From Flavobacteriales bacterium (GTDB taxonomy: Bacteria; Bacteroidota; Bacteroidia; NS11-12g; UBA955): a stretch of 5,920 bases of DNA. A program made the translations under genes and the position numbers. Each line of letters begins with the position of its first letter. The first letter of the stretch is position 1. The stretch spans positions 1-5,920 of the forward strand of contig CANHXF010000118.1 of NCBI GenBank assembly GCA_947464515.1. Direction: 5' to 3'. Positions 5,394 to 5,920 of this stretch are shown piece by piece. Below the pieces are notes generated by a model. It saw nothing but the letters and a program-made list of their open reading frames with translations. It was not told where the DNA came from and searched no databases.

Positions 5394-5920
5394 TCCGCTG
5401 GATCTCCTTCCTTCGTTTCGATGCCAATTCCACCGAAATCCCGCCGCCAAACCCAGTGCTCGTCCGACCCAAAATCCGCGTCCCGAGACAACTTCCCCCG
5501 ATCCAAATTGGGAGACCTAACCCCCGACCCCAAACGCATTTGCGAATTTCGCAAAATATGGAGCTCATCCACGCAGTCCGCATCAAAAAACGATTGCAAA
5601 ATCGATGCGCCACCTTCCACCAAAATCACACCCAACCCATGCGCCTCGTACAACCATTGCAAAATCCTATCTACCGCGTTAAGCGAATCGCTATTGCCGT
5701 TCGATAATTCTAATTCCGACAACTCCAATCCCCAGCCAACCAATTTCTCCGACCCCAAAGACTCCGACAATGACTGAAATTCTGACTCGCGGATACCCAT
5801 CGCCTCATCACTTTCTAAATAATTTAAATCATATATCACCCATAATGGGGCTTCGCTGCGATCCACTGCTTCAGCGGAATATTCACCTCGCAAACGACGA
5901 TCCAAAACGATGCGAATTGG
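5390..5920 (-). CDS. ribD: RibD, C-terminal reductase domain; 5' end outside window
   Basis: This is the riboflavin biosynthesis protein that deaminates the GTP-derived diaminopyrimidine and then reduces its ribose side chain with NADPH. Only the C-terminal 176 residues lie in the window, corresponding to the reductase (DHFR-like) domain; the frame is open to the right edge. Numbered from the edge, PIRIVLDRRLR (1-11) is the strand that opens the reductase domain in RibD proteins. ILQWLYEAHGLGVILVEGGAS (from 86) includes the conserved VEGGAS nucleotide-binding turn (101-106), then LQSFFDADCVDELHILRN (108-125) and GSGVRSPNL (131-139). The central part (about 20-85) is acidic and variable. The stop TGA overlaps the start of yigZ by four bases, so the two are translationally coupled. 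Whether the deaminase domain is fused upstream cannot be seen; a stand-alone reductase is the alternative. Confidence 0.9.
   Translation of the reverse strand, partial: PIRIVLDRRLRGEYSAEAVDRSEAPLWVIYDLNYLESDEAMGIRESEFQSLSESLGSEKLVGWGLELSELELSNGNSDSLNAVDRILQWLYEAHGLGVILVEGGASILQSFFDADCVDELHILRNSQMRLGSGVRSPNLDRGKLSRDADFGSDEHWVWRRDFGGIGIETKEGDPAE
5404..5409 (-). promoter_or_regulatory. Possible ribosome binding site deciding the yigZ start
   Basis: AAGGAG on the minus strand, inside the last codons of ribD, lies 10 bases before the GTG at 5393. Together with the GTGA overlap and the family length it supports that start over the ATG at 5450. Bacteroidota rely little on Shine-Dalgarno pairing, so the match alone is weak. 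Confidence 0.4.

Noticed and set aside
5394..5450. N-terminal extension of YigZ from the ATG at 5450
   Set aside because: It would overlap ribD by 61 bases and add 19 residues that do not resemble the family; the GTG at 5393 gives the usual length.
5226..5777. 183-codon plus-strand open frame opposite yigZ and ribD
   Set aside because: It is antisense to two well-recognised genes; its Pro, Ser and Lys-rich composition mirrors their codon bias.

Overview
The window looks like a piece of a Bacteroidota chromosome. The flanking genes are housekeeping genes: a mitochondrial-type aconitase at the left edge, and a RibD reductase domain followed by a YigZ/IMPACT protein at the right edge. Three exact matches to the Bacteroidota sigma-factor -7 element (TAnnTTTG) lie just upstream of small genes on the minus strand. 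The genus cannot be resolved from this sequence.

Layout. Positions 1-1171 (+) hold the 3' part of an aconitase gene. After 24 bases, 1196-2851 (+) encodes a polytopic membrane protein with about 11 predicted helices and a soluble tail, probably a GT-C-fold glycosyltransferase-like protein. Next, all on the minus strand and read right to left from 4687 to 2819, comes a compact accessory cassette. It contains a 90-residue unknown protein (4687-4415), a two-helix membrane protein of the DUF2335 family (4461-4048), an XRE helix-turn-helix protein fused to a Panacea/SocA (DUF4065) antitoxin domain (3977-3141), and a RelE/ParE-superfamily toxin (3190-2819). At the right, 5393-4785 (-) is YigZ, and 5390 to the window edge (-) is the C-terminal reductase domain of RibD. 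Those two genes overlap by the four bases GTGA.

How the genes may work together. Panacea protein and toxin overlap by 50 bases in antitoxin-first order, the arrangement of a type II toxin-antitoxin operon whose antitoxin also binds DNA. The 90-residue protein and the DUF2335 protein overlap by 47 bases and form a second coupled pair just upstream. The same 10-base palindrome, TAAACGTTTA, occurs in front of both pairs. The copy before the antitoxin extends to a 14-base perfect palindrome and has a partial copy 24 bases away, with a -7 element between them. This suggests that the XRE-Panacea protein represses both pairs, making a four-gene system in which the RelE-like toxin and a DUF2335 membrane protein share one regulator. 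This is inference; the two pairs could be independent neighbours.

The cassette is more AT-rich than the yigZ-ribD side: 15 of 60 bases are G or C at 3541-3600, against 35 of 60 at 5041-5100. It sits tightly between core genes, and the toxin's 3' end overlaps the 3' end of the membrane-protein gene by 33 bases. No tRNA, rRNA, CRISPR array, insertion sequence or convincing intrinsic terminator was seen.
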